44,822 nt of DNA from DAOTUB01 sp034437455 (GCA_034437455.1 DAOTUB010000030.1:1-44822); one strand, 5' to 3'. Numbered from the stretch's first letter, positions 7,861-15,018 are shown. Notes: generated from the letters alone by a model not told the origin. Made by a program: numbers and translations.

Positions 7861-9377
7861 CTCGTTTGGCCGTCATTCTCTTCCTCTTCTTCCTCCTCCG
7901 GCTCGGATGGCGGTTCGCCGTAGATAAAACTTCGCGGCTTGACTTCGTCGCTAAGCGATCCATAGGGAGTCATTCGGACAACCGCTACACTCCAAAAGTA
8001 TTGATCCCCCTCTCCAGGAAGATCGAGCACGAGCACATCCAAATCGATCTCCGACTCGGGATCCTTTTTGAGTGTACCGGCCCTATCGTGGCTCTGGCCT
8101 TCTCTCCACACTCGCAATTCAAAAGCCTCATCGCTCTTCAACTCGCCATCCCAATCCCAGGCAAAGGTCACTTGACCTTCAAGTATAGCCTCATCCACTG
8201 GTTCGAGCAACTTGGGGGGTGGATAGGGTGAAGGTCTGAAAATTCTCACAAGAGCCGACCCAAGCCTCTTGAGCCTCGTGGAAAACGATGGGGCCGATGG
8301 CTTTGCATCCCCGGCAACGATGGGCGGAATGATGGGGGGTTGGGAGGCGTCTACTGGAGTGAAAGGAGCGGTTTGCGCACGTACACCCTCGGATGGAACG
8401 CTTTCCTCGCGGGCCGGGATGTCTATCTGGCCCCTGACTGTCCGCGGCTGAGGCACATACATATCAATACCGATCATCAATTGTTCCAGAGAAGACCTAT
8501 CCGCCGGACTTTTTTGCAGAGTCTGAAAGATCAGGTCTTTGATCTCAGTAGGAACATCGAAACGCGGCAAGGGAGCTGGATCGGGTACCAAGATCGCTCG
8601 CTCTATATCCTCGTCAGTGCCAGTGAAAGGGAGAACGCCAGCGAGCATGTGATAAAACAAGACCCCAAGGGTATAGATGTCCGTGGGCCGATGATCCAAT
8701 GGTTGATCGAGACTGACTTTTCGCGGTCTGATACGCTCAGGGGCTACATAAGATTTGAACTCGATCCCCTCCAAATGCTCGTATCCTTCTATGACCTCAT
8801 CAGATTGCGCAGCACTCCTAAAGTTTGTCAGCACTAATTCCACTTTCAGCTCGGGACCTACCAAAGGGTGTCGAAAAAGAATATTTCGGGGATGGATATT
8901 CAAATAGGCAATTCCCTTGGAATGAATATAATCCAATGCTGCTGCGATCTGATAAATGATCTCGGCCGCCTCTACCAGGTGCAACCGGCCTATTTGTTCC
9001 ATTCTGCTGGCCAGCGTCCCCCCTTGCAGGTGCTCCATCACCCAAAACCACCAACTCTCATCCTCAAAACTGATCTGGGAAATATAGCGATCCCCCTGGA
9101 TAAACATCGCCTTGGGGTGAAGAGGAAATATCTTGGCGATGTTCAAATGGCGCGCTTTTTTGAGGATCTCAACCTCGTTTCCAAAAGCCACATAAGCACG
9201 TCGCTGTTCTTCGGTGACGTCAAAATGGGGAATGCGTAGGATATTGAGAACTAACGGTTCTTGCTCGTCAGGGGGATCCGAAAGCCAAGCCTCAACCAAG
9301 CCGTCTCCGCTCACCTCTGAGAGGGATCTCTGCAGGCGATAAGGGCCAAGAACGAAACCTCTAGAAATAGATGGCAT
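7857..9377 (-). CDS. Protein-kinase-fold pseudokinase with C-terminal FN3-like domain
   Basis: A 506-residue protein collinear with the active kinase at 2558-4009 over residues 10-310, sharing PPERI/APERIR-type and DIYTLGVLFYHMLAG motifs. Every catalytic residue is replaced. The ATP lysine is Asn45, the HRD-x-K-xx-N segment reads YLNIHPRN (158-165, catalytic Asp to Asn160), and DFG reads NFR (185-187). It should not transfer phosphate. A linker (about 315-385) precedes a domain at about 387-490 resembling a fibronectin III/'sugar-strand' beta fold (LEPVDEAIL, FAWDWDG, FELRVWREGQ, YFWSVAVV). A strongly acidic Glu-run tail (about 492-501) ends it. No membrane helix is seen. Start ATG 9375-9377 with TAAGGAGAGAGAATT. 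It is the first gene of the island and may act as an allosteric partner or phospho-scaffold for the kinase (inference). Confidence 0.85.
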   Translation of the reverse strand: MPSISRGFVLGPYRLQRSLSEVSGDGLVEAWLSDPPDEQEPLVLNILRIPHFDVTEEQRRAYVAFGNEVEILKKARHLNIAKIFPLHPKAMFIQGDRYISQISFEDESWWFWVMEHLQGGTLASRMEQIGRLHLVEAAEIIYQIAAALDYIHSKGIAYLNIHPRNILFRHPLVGPELKVELVLTNFRSAAQSDEVIEGYEHLEGIEFKSYVAPERIRPRKVSLDQPLDHRPTDIYTLGVLFYHMLAGVLPFTGTDEDIERAILVPDPAPLPRFDVPTEIKDLIFQTLQKSPADRSSLEQLMIGIDMYVPQPRTVRGQIDIPAREESVPSEGVRAQTAPFTPVDASQPPIIPPIVAGDAKPSAPSFSTRLKRLGSALVRIFRPSPYPPPKLLEPVDEAILEGQVTFAWDWDGELKSDEAFELRVWREGQSHDRAGTLKKDPESEIDLDVLVLDLPGEGDQYFWSVAVVRMTPYGSLSDEVKPRSFIYGEPPSEPEEEEEEENDGQTS

Positions 9378-9505
9378 AATTCTCTCTCCTTAAAATAATA
9401 GCGCGCCCATAAACCGATGCCACCTGAGCAGCTACTTTGGATCTATACAGCGACGAACAGGCATAATAACACTAAAAAGTACTTCACCGCATAAATAAAC
9501 CAAGC

Positions 9506-9540
9506 TGCCGCCACTCCCTACTCTAGTAGGGATGACGGCA
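9506..9540 (-). promoter_or_regulatory. Conserved-looking stem-loop in leader of the signalling operon
   Basis: A two-part hairpin: outer TGCCG/CGGCA (9506-9510 with 9536-9540), an asymmetric internal loop, inner TCCCTAC/GTAGGGA (9515-9521 with 9526-9532) and a 4-nt loop TCTA. No U-run follows on either strand, so it is not a simple terminator. It lies about 130 nt before the pseudokinase start, inside the transcript expected from the 9809-9837 promoter. Its role is unknown. Confidence 0.5.
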
Positions 9541-9808
9541 AGTCGTTCCTTCTCCAATCTCCTTCGCAAATATATGCCTGGTACATTATGTCATAAACAA
9601 TGGAGATAAATGTGCGGTGAGGAGTTGACTCAAGACCCCTCATTGGAAGTGGAAAATAAGATCACCAAAAATACTCGTGTGCTGAAACTGTTAGAACACC
9701 GAGTCTTTTCTTACATCACAGCCACCTCCATATCTACCGCTTCAATCAGAAGGAACAAAACCAGATGCAGGAAATAGACAGGATACAATACCCGTTTTTA
9801 ACGCGGTC

Positions 9809-9837
9809 ATTATAGTATAAATCCCAAAGTTTGTCAA
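9809..9837 (-). promoter_or_regulatory. Consensus sigma-70 promoter (TTGACA-17-TATAAT), minus strand
   Basis: On the minus strand TTGACA (9832-9837), a 17-nt spacer and TATAAT (9809-9814) match the housekeeping consensus 12/12. Transcription would run leftward to the pseudokinase gene starting at 9377, giving a long leader of about 425 nt. Confidence 0.75.
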
Positions 9838-9950
9838 TAGGAATTATGTCCGTGCTTGTTCGGCGATTGGGAACGTTGGGATAAAATGGAGAAAAGCCGC
9901 ACAGAAGCATGAGCGATACACCTGCGACGAATTCCACTCGCCGTTTTGAT

Positions 9951-9979
9951 TTGACATAGCACGCATTCTCTGTTAAGGT
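9951..9979 (+). promoter_or_regulatory. Probable sigma-70 promoter of the LysM/L,D-transpeptidase gene
   Basis: TTGACA at 9951-9956, 17-nt spacer, TAAGGT at 9974-9979 (the most conserved -10 positions 1, 2 and 6 are kept). The expected start site lies about 25 nt before the ATG at 10010, which has a GGAAGGAG site. Confidence 0.6.
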
Positions 9980-10009
9980 TAGGATCATCGCGCAAGCGGA
10001 AGGAGAACA

Positions 10010-11035
10010 ATGCACGTCACGGTTAAGCAAACACTGCTAGCATTGCTTTTGGTAGAAGCGCTACTGGCAACCCCACCGGTATATGCCAGTAAACTTGGCG
10101 AAGGCAGCGTGATCCACGTTGTAGCATGGGGGGAGACGTTGTTCAGTATCGCCCGGCGCTACGGCACGTCCGTGGAAGTTATCAGCACAGCGAACGGTAT
10201 CGCCGACCCCACACACATCTACGCCGGGCAGCAGTTGACAATCCCCACAGCTAATGCGCCGACCGCGCCTGCCGAGGCGGAAGCCACCCACGTCGTCCAA
10301 CCGGGCGAGAATCTGTATCGCATCGCCCTGCGCTACGGTACCACGGTGAACGCGCTGGCCGCGCTCAACGGCATTTACAACTCCGACCACGTCGTCGCCG
10401 GTCAGACGTTGATCATTCCCGGCAGCCCAGCGGCGCCCAGCGTGGCGTACCAACCGGAACACGCCTCTACGACACACACGATCCAACCAAATGAGACATT
10501 GACCCTCATCGCGCACCGCTATAACGTTTCGCTCTGGACGCTGATCCAGGTCAACAACATCGCCAATCCGGCGTTGATCATCCCCGGACAGGTGCTCGTC
10601 ATCCCACAAGCCGACAGCCTGGCGCCGGCCTCCACGCCTACCCCACCCCCTTCCAATACCGAGAAGCGCATCCTGGTTGATATTTCGGAGCAACACCTCT
10701 ACGCCTACGAAGGGGAAATGTTGGTCTACTCATTCGTGGCCTCGACCGGGATTTCTGGCGGCACGCGCACGGGCACCTTCCGCGTCCTCGACAAGTATCC
10801 CAACGCCTACGCCTCCACCTGGAACCTGCAAATGCCCCATTGGTTGGGCATTTATTGGTCGGGGACGCTGGAGAACGGCATCCACGCGCTTCCTATCCTG
10901 TCCAACGGCCAGCGGTTGTGGGCAGGGTACCTGGGCACGCCGGTCTCTTTTGGTTGCATCATTCTGGGGGTGCAGGAGGCTCAGATGCTCTACGAATGGG
11001 CCGAGATTGGGACGCCGGTGGTGATTCGATATTGA
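10010..11035 (+). CDS. LysM(x3)–YkuD L,D-transpeptidase, cell-wall enzyme
   Basis: A 341-residue exported protein. The signal peptide is about 1-27. Three LysM peptidoglycan-binding repeats lie at about 35-79 (WGETLFSIARRYG), 93-137 (PGENLYRIALRYG) and 155-199 (PNETLTLIAHRYN). A Pro/Thr linker then leads to a YkuD domain at about 219-341. YkuD enzymes form 3-3 cross-links or attach proteins to peptidoglycan with a catalytic Cys. Visible here are H292 (GIHALP) and SFGC at 313-316, giving Cys316. The usual SHGCxR motif is altered: its His is Phe314 and the Arg after the Cys is missing (GCIIL). Activity is likely but specificity may differ. The start ATG follows GGAAGGAGAACA. The 3' end overlaps the convergent acyltransferase gene by 77 bp. 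Confidence 0.9.
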   Translation: MHVTVKQTLLALLLVEALLATPPVYASKLGEGSVIHVVAWGETLFSIARRYGTSVEVISTANGIADPTHIYAGQQLTIPTANAPTAPAEAEATHVVQPGENLYRIALRYGTTVNALAALNGIYNSDHVVAGQTLIIPGSPAAPSVAYQPEHASTTHTIQPNETLTLIAHRYNVSLWTLIQVNNIANPALIIPGQVLVIPQADSLAPASTPTPPPSNTEKRILVDISEQHLYAYEGEMLVYSFVASTGISGGTRTGTFRVLDKYPNAYASTWNLQMPHWLGIYWSGTLENGIHALPILSNGQRLWAGYLGTPVSFGCIILGVQEAQMLYEWAEIGTPVVIRY

Positions 11036-11759
11036 TAGCACGACAGAGATTGCTCTCCGCACCTGGAGGAAAGCACAAGTACTTTCCGGTAGCCGCCGTC
11101 AGATCCGAGTAGACGCCCCGGTAAGCGGGAGGCAGCAACGCCGCCATCTGGTACATGATCTCGTCGGTCATCTGCCGGCGCACCTGAGCGGTCACTCTTT
11201 CCTCCCCAGGGTCCAGGTGGAACGACTGGCCGACGACGATGTAAAAGTCGGTGCGACGCAGGCGGGCCAGATTGTGCCAGAATTTCTCCCCACCGTAATA
11301 GACCAGAGGCAGCAGAGGCGCGCCGCTGCGCAACGCCAGGAACACCGCGCCGGGGCGACCTCGCTGCAAGCGCCCGTCGCCGCTGCGGGTGCCCTCGACG
11401 GCCACGGGCAGGATAACGTCCTTTTCCAACGCCGCCAGCGCCTTACGGAAAGCGACCACGTCGGTCTCGCCCCGGTGCAGGGGGATCGCCCCCCACAGAT
11501 TGCCCATGAACCGCAGAAAGGGGTTGTTCCATACTTCCGCTTTTGCAAACCCGGTCATTGGACGCGGTTGCATGTGTGTGTAGAGGATAGGAACCTCCAG
11601 AAAGTTGATGTGATTGGCGACGATGATGAGCGGGCCTCGTTCTGGAACCCGCGCCATCTGCGCGGCGTCTATCCGGCACAGAAGATGCATCAGGCCCTTG
11701 ATCGTCGAGGTCACCACGCGGTGAGTGAGCGTCGTTCGAGGATTCTTCAATGGATTCAA
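10959..11759 (-). CDS. PlsC-like lysophospholipid/1-acylglycerol-3-phosphate acyltransferase
   Basis: A 266-residue LPLAT-family protein. Motif I NHINFLE begins at N49 and gives H50-X4-E55, where the family almost always has H-X4-D. Motif II region GAIPLHRGE, motif III VEGTRS at 121-126 and motif IV region APLLPLVYY are all recognisable. These enzymes acylate lysophospholipids at the membrane in phospholipid synthesis or remodelling. The Asp-to-Glu change at the catalytic dyad may lower activity or change the acceptor. The start is TTG at 11757-11759 behind GAGG; an in-frame TGA lies just upstream, so no longer start exists. It follows the TPR gene by 25 bp on the same strand. Its last 25 codons overlap the convergent LysM gene and are Pro/Ser-rich, probably unstructured. 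Confidence 0.85.
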   Translation of the reverse strand: MNPLKNPRTTLTHRVVTSTIKGLMHLLCRIDAAQMARVPERGPLIIVANHINFLEVPILYTHMQPRPMTGFAKAEVWNNPFLRFMGNLWGAIPLHRGETDVVAFRKALAALEKDVILPVAVEGTRSGDGRLQRGRPGAVFLALRSGAPLLPLVYYGGEKFWHNLARLRRTDFYIVVGQSFHLDPGEERVTAQVRRQMTDEIMYQMAALLPPAYRGVYSDLTAATGKYLCFPPGAESNLCRAINIESPPASQSRPIRRASEPPAPPE

Positions 11760-11784
11760 GACATTGCCTCAATACTGGAGCGAG

Positions 11785-12378
11785 TTATTCGGCGTCGGGG
11801 GTACCCTTCAGCGCCTGCCGAGCCGCGTGGGCGTAGATCGAAGTAGGCAGCATGTCAATCGCCTGGTTGAAACGGCGGTTCGCCTCGGCCTCGCGCCCCG
11901 TGCGACGGCAGGCCAGGCCCAGGTTGTAATAACCCGCCGCCAGGTACTTGGCGCCCGGTCGCGCTTCCTCGTTGGTCAACGCTTCCTCCAGCGTCAGGCA
12001 CGCTGCCTCTGGCTTCTTCATGTGCAACTGGATCACTCCGCGATTGATGAGCACGATCTGGCGGCTGGCTGCGTCGGGTCCCAGGCGCAGGGCGAACTGA
12101 CACAGGTCAAGCGCCCGCTCATATTGCCCCCTGGAAGCGAACCAGTTACCCAGGTCGACCAGCAATCGCACCCGCATCGTGACCAGATAGAGGACGAGGA
12201 GAAATAATACAGGGTGGATCGGCACAGAGGCCAGGGCAAACAGAGTCCCAACGACGAGAATGCTCAGACCCTCGACGGCAAACCGGGCAGAAAGCCCCTC
12301 CCGGCGCATAAAAGAGAGCGCGCCAAAACCAAGCAAATAGAGCAAACCAACCAGTAGTATCGTAAGAGAAGGGTGCAT
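11785..12378 (-). CDS. Membrane-anchored TPR-repeat protein
   Basis: A 197-residue protein with two hydrophobic helices at about 4-22 and 36-66, followed by a cytoplasmic or periplasmic TPR array from about residue 73 to the end (LGNWFASRGQYERALDLC, NRGVIQLHMKKPEAA, YYNLGLACRRTGREAEANRRF). TPR domains bind partner proteins; no enzymatic motif is seen. It lies 25 bp upstream of the acyltransferase gene and probably forms a two-gene operon with it. A 14-bp inverted repeat separates it from the ATPase genes upstream. Confidence 0.75.
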   Translation of the reverse strand: MHPSLTILLVGLLYLLGFGALSFMRREGLSARFAVEGLSILVVGTLFALASVPIHPVLFLLVLYLVTMRVRLLVDLGNWFASRGQYERALDLCQFALRLGPDAASRQIVLINRGVIQLHMKKPEAACLTLEEALTNEEARPGAKYLAAGYYNLGLACRRTGREAEANRRFNQAIDMLPTSIYAHAARQALKGTPDAE

Positions 12379-12397
12379 GTTCGTACGCCTTTGGGCG

Positions 12398-12446
12398 GGT
12401 AGATTGGGAAACTGGTTTTACTTGTCTACCGATTTCCCAATCTACC
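12398..12446. repeat. 14-bp perfect inverted repeat between ATPase and TPR genes
   Basis: GGTAGATTGGGAAA (12398-12411) and TTTCCCAATCTACC (12433-12446) are perfect complements with a 21-nt spacer that itself holds another TCTACC. As RNA it forms a long stem, but no U-run follows on either strand. It could be a transcript-end stabiliser of the ATPase operon or a small mobile palindrome. Confidence 0.65.
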
Positions 12447-12454
12447 AGCATGTA

Positions 12455-13438
12455 TCAGGCAAACAGATGATCGGCGGTGCGTTGCAGCATCTCGACGCCG
12501 CGCACTTCCCTCTCAAAGAGGGGCACAATGGCGCGCACGTCGGGGAAACTGCGCCAGATCTCTTCCATATACTCATCCTGCATGGCGACGCGATTGAGCA
12601 CAAAGTCAGGAGCGTCCTCGGCCACCGTCTCTTTGTCAATCAATAGGTTCACCACCACGCCTCCCACGGGGATGCCAAAGTCTTGGAACCAGTTGATGAA
12701 ACGCTTGATGACGGCAATAGGCAACGCCTCTGGCAGCGTGACAAAGAAAAAGGCGGTCTGTTCCACGTCGGTGAGCAACCCCTTGGCTTGCTCCATCCGC
12801 GTGCGCAGGTTGAGAAGATAGTCCATCAGGGGATCTTTTTCCTGCTTCTTGCTATAGGATAAAAGCTCCTTGAGCGACTTGGCCTCCTCGCGGCTCTGCA
12901 TCATCTTGTTCACCCACATACCGTACACGCTCGACATGCCCAGCAGTCGGCGAGCATTCGCCGTAGGCGCGGTATCAAAGACGTAAGCTTCGTACTCGTC
13001 CTCAAACATGAGGTCAATCATGTTCTCGAACATGGCCGACTCCTCAAAGGCCGGGTTCATGGTAGCCGATTCCACGAACTCGTCGGCCTTGGTCTTGATG
13101 TCAGCGTACTTGAGGAACCACTCGATCTTTTGGGTCAGCTCCACCTTCGACTTTTCGATGGTCTCCTTGGTGTCGATCTCGTAAGCCTCCAGATTCGGCG
13201 CGCCCTCCACGGGTGTCGGCGCGCCAAAGACATCCTGATCGAGCAGGCTGCTGAGGGAGTGAACCGGGTTGGTCGAGGCGAGCAGCGTGCGCTTACCCTG
13301 GCCGGCGATCCACAGCGCCGCCGCGCCCGCCATGACGGTCTTGCCCACCCCACCCTTGCCGCCGAAGAACACATACTTCATCTGTGGATGGGCGGTCAAG
13401 AACTGTGCCGTCGTCATTTCGATTTCTGGGGTAATCAT
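12455..13438 (-). CDS. ArsA/Get3-like ATPase, second of a pair (switch I Asp replaced by Asn)
   Basis: A 327-residue SIMIBI-class ATPase. The deviant Walker A motif GGKGGVGKT lies at 26-34. Switch I reads STNPVHSLSS (55-64) where ArsA/Get3 proteins have (S/T)DPAHxLSD. Switch II is a good match, DTAPT at 155-159 followed by ANARRLLGM. In yeast Get3 the Asp of DPAH (D57) is the hydrolytic residue and its Asn mutant is inactive (family knowledge); here it is Asn57. No metal-binding Cys triad of arsenite pumps and no CxxC of eukaryotic Get3 is present, so arsenite transport is not supported. ATG 13436-13438 overlaps the TGA of the partner gene by 4 bp (ATGA), with GGAGGTGAG upstream, giving tight coupling and implying a shared complex. 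It may bind ATP without hydrolysing it. Confidence 0.88.
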   Translation of the reverse strand: MITPEIEMTTAQFLTAHPQMKYVFFGGKGGVGKTVMAGAAALWIAGQGKRTLLASTNPVHSLSSLLDQDVFGAPTPVEGAPNLEAYEIDTKETIEKSKVELTQKIEWFLKYADIKTKADEFVESATMNPAFEESAMFENMIDLMFEDEYEAYVFDTAPTANARRLLGMSSVYGMWVNKMMQSREEAKSLKELLSYSKKQEKDPLMDYLLNLRTRMEQAKGLLTDVEQTAFFFVTLPEALPIAVIKRFINWFQDFGIPVGGVVVNLLIDKETVAEDAPDFVLNRVAMQDEYMEEIWRSFPDVRAIVPLFEREVRGVEMLQRTADHLFA

Positions 13439-14415
13439 GCCTCACCTCCGAACAGCGCGTCCGCCACCTTGCCGATCATCTCCAGGCCGGTGATGTCCCG
13501 TTCAAACTCCGGCACGCTCGTCAGCACCTCGTCGCCAAAGGTCTTGTCGATCTGTTTGATGTACCTCTCCTGCATCTCGATACGGTTCCGCAGATACTCG
13601 GGGATCTCCTGTTGAGCCAGTTCTGGCGGGATGACGCGGTTGACGATGTAACCAGAGATGGGCACGTTGTACTTGGCAAACAGTTTCGACGCCTTGAGGG
13701 TATCAATGATGATCATCTCCTCTGGCGTGACGACGAAGAAGAAGGCGGTCTTTTCGCGATCGGTGAGGATACTGGAGGAAGTGTTGATGCGCTGCTTGAT
13801 GTCCTGTAACTCGGCGAGAATTTGATCTTCCTCCGTCTCTTTCTTGCGCTCCAGAATGGCCGCCACCTGGGAGTATTCCTGCATCTCCTCGCGCAGCGCG
13901 GTGATCTTGCCGATCCACTCGTCATAGACGCTGGCCATGCTCAGGTAGTAGAGCGCGTGGCCGAGGGGCACCAGGTCGTAGATGTAATAGTCATATTCCG
14001 CGCCGACGACGATGTCGACCACGGCGTCAAAGATGGCGCTCTCTTCCATCGCTGGCTCGGCGGCGGCGGCCTGGATGTAGTTCTCGATCTCTTCTGGAAT
14101 CTCTTCAAAACCGTACATGTCGAGGATTTTCTGGCGAATCTCGTCCTGATACTCCTGGATATGCTGATCGGCGTCGATCTCCTGGGCAAAGAGGTTGGGC
14201 ATGATCTCCACCGCCCCCTTGCCAAAGATGTCCCGCTCAAAGATGTCCGAGAGCGAGGCCTGAGGATCCACCGAAAAGACGAGCACCTTGTACCCCTGCT
14301 TGGCCAGCCAGTAGGCGGTGGCCGCGGAGAAGGTGGTCTTGCCCAATCCGCCCTTGCCGCCGAACTCGATGTAGCGGCGGTTGGGGTTTTCCTTAAACGT
14401 ATGTGCGAGGGACAT
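13435..14415 (-). CDS. ArsA/Get3-like ATPase, first of a pair (divergent switch II)
   Basis: A 326-residue paralogue of the next gene. Walker A GGKGGLGKTT lies at 19-28 and switch I SVDPQASLSD at 48-57 retains the catalytic-type Asp50. Switch II reads YDLVPLGHALYYLSM (146-160) in place of DTAPTGHTLRLL: the first Asp and GH remain but the TAPT core is lost. The two ATPases therefore show complementary damage, one in switch I and one in switch II, which suggests an obligate heterodimer (inference). The start ATG is preceded by GGAGGCAATA. Two small paralogous genes lie directly upstream on the same strand. ArsA/Get3 relatives work as dimers in membrane-protein targeting or anion extrusion; the cargo here is unknown. 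Confidence 0.88.
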   Translation of the reverse strand: MSLAHTFKENPNRRYIEFGGKGGLGKTTFSAATAYWLAKQGYKVLVFSVDPQASLSDIFERDIFGKGAVEIMPNLFAQEIDADQHIQEYQDEIRQKILDMYGFEEIPEEIENYIQAAAAEPAMEESAIFDAVVDIVVGAEYDYYIYDLVPLGHALYYLSMASVYDEWIGKITALREEMQEYSQVAAILERKKETEEDQILAELQDIKQRINTSSSILTDREKTAFFFVVTPEEMIIIDTLKASKLFAKYNVPISGYIVNRVIPPELAQQEIPEYLRNRIEMQERYIKQIDKTFGDEVLTSVPEFERDITGLEMIGKVADALFGGEA

Positions 14416-14425
14416 TATTGCCTCC

Positions 14426-14704
14426 TTACGCCAAAGCGTCGGTCAGGTCGCGCTCACGCAACATGCGCCGCTTCCAGGTGGAGATCTGCGGCACGACGTA
14501 GGGCAGCAGGCGCAGCGAGTAATAGGGCGGCAGGATGGGAATGCCCAGCAGGTCCCCCATCGTGATCAGGATGAACAGGTGCTCCATGCTGCCGCGCGTC
14601 TTGAGGGCAAAGCGGGTCATGTCGTGGCCGGCCATGCCGTAGAGGAATTCCTTGGCCGAACGGCCCAGGCGTCCCAGCAGGCTTTGCTTTTCTTCTTCAG
14701 TCAT
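14426..14704 (-). CDS. Small conserved-looking protein, copy 2 (upstream of ArsA-like pair)
   Basis: A 92-residue protein starting at the ATG 14702-14704 with GGAGGCAAA; a longer frame from a TTG at 14740 exists but lacks such a site. The first half is charged (MTEEEKQSLLGRLGRSAKEF). The second half has a hydrophobic stretch (LFILITMGDLLGIPILPPYY) and then LRLLPYVVP and a basic end (TWKRRMLRERD). It is clearly paralogous to the gene at 14737-15018, especially in HLF-LIT-GD--G-PILPPYY and LRLLPYVVP. I do not recognise the family. It may be a peripheral or single-span membrane protein and could be a cargo or membrane receptor of the ArsA-like ATPases that follow 11 bp downstream. Confidence 0.75.
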   Translation of the reverse strand: MTEEEKQSLLGRLGRSAKEFLYGMAGHDMTRFALKTRGSMEHLFILITMGDLLGIPILPPYYSLRLLPYVVPQISTWKRRMLRERDLTDALA

Positions 14705-14736
14705 TTTGCCTCCATCAAATTCAGGATATTGTATAA

Positions 14737-15018
14737 TCAACCGATTCCTTCAATCAGTCCAGTCAGGTCCGTCCAATCGCGCTCGCGCAACAGGCTCCGC
14801 TTCCAGCGGTTGATCAAAGGGACGACGTAAGGCAACAGGCGCAAGGTGTAATAGGGCGGCAGGATGGGAAGGCCGACGATGTCGCCAAATGTGATCAGCA
14901 CAAATAAGTGCTCTACCTCGCCTCGCTCTCGCCGCACATCGCGCACCCACTCGTAGGTGGTCATCCCATAAATGATCTCACCGAAGGTTTCTCCGATCCG
15001 ACGCAATCGCTCCAGCAT
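14737..15018 (-). CDS. Small conserved-looking protein, copy 1 (upstream of ArsA-like pair)
   Basis: A 93-residue protein. I chose the ATG at 15016-15018 because GAGG sits 7 nt before it; an upstream GTG (15054) in the terminator-hairpin region is less likely. Like its downstream paralogue it has a charged amphipathic N-terminus (MLERLRRIGETFGEI), a hydrophobic core (LFVLITFGDIVGLPILPPYY), then LRLLPYVVP and a basic end (RWKRSLLRERDWTD). Two small paralogues followed by two ATPase paralogues on one strand suggest a matched 2+2 complex (inference). The family is not recognised. Confidence 0.72.
   Translation of the reverse strand: MLERLRRIGETFGEIIYGMTTYEWVRDVRRERGEVEHLFVLITFGDIVGLPILPPYYTLRLLPYVVPLINRWKRSLLRERDWTDLTGLIEGIG

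Larger units (their letters stand above)
9378..10009. other. 632-bp divergent intergenic region with leader and two promoters
   Basis: No convincing gene lies here; the only longer minus-strand frame (9746-10030) spans a near-perfect promoter and has no homology-like features. The region holds a consensus minus-strand promoter about 430 bp upstream of the pseudokinase, a stable hairpin between them, and a plus-strand promoter just before the LysM gene. It is AT-richer than its surroundings. The roughly 425-nt transcript between the minus promoter and the pseudokinase start is therefore a long leader, or contains a small RNA. Confidence 0.6.

Noticed and set aside
9746..10030. 94-codon minus-strand frame MLNRDVHCSPS...
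   Set aside because: It covers a perfect promoter and the LysM gene start, has no ribosome site, and has a low-complexity composition typical of non-coding DNA.
12455..14415. Arsenite efflux ATPases (arsA) as the functional call
   Set aside because: No metal-binding Cys set, no arsB, arsR or arsD nearby, and switch motifs differ; only family membership is supported.
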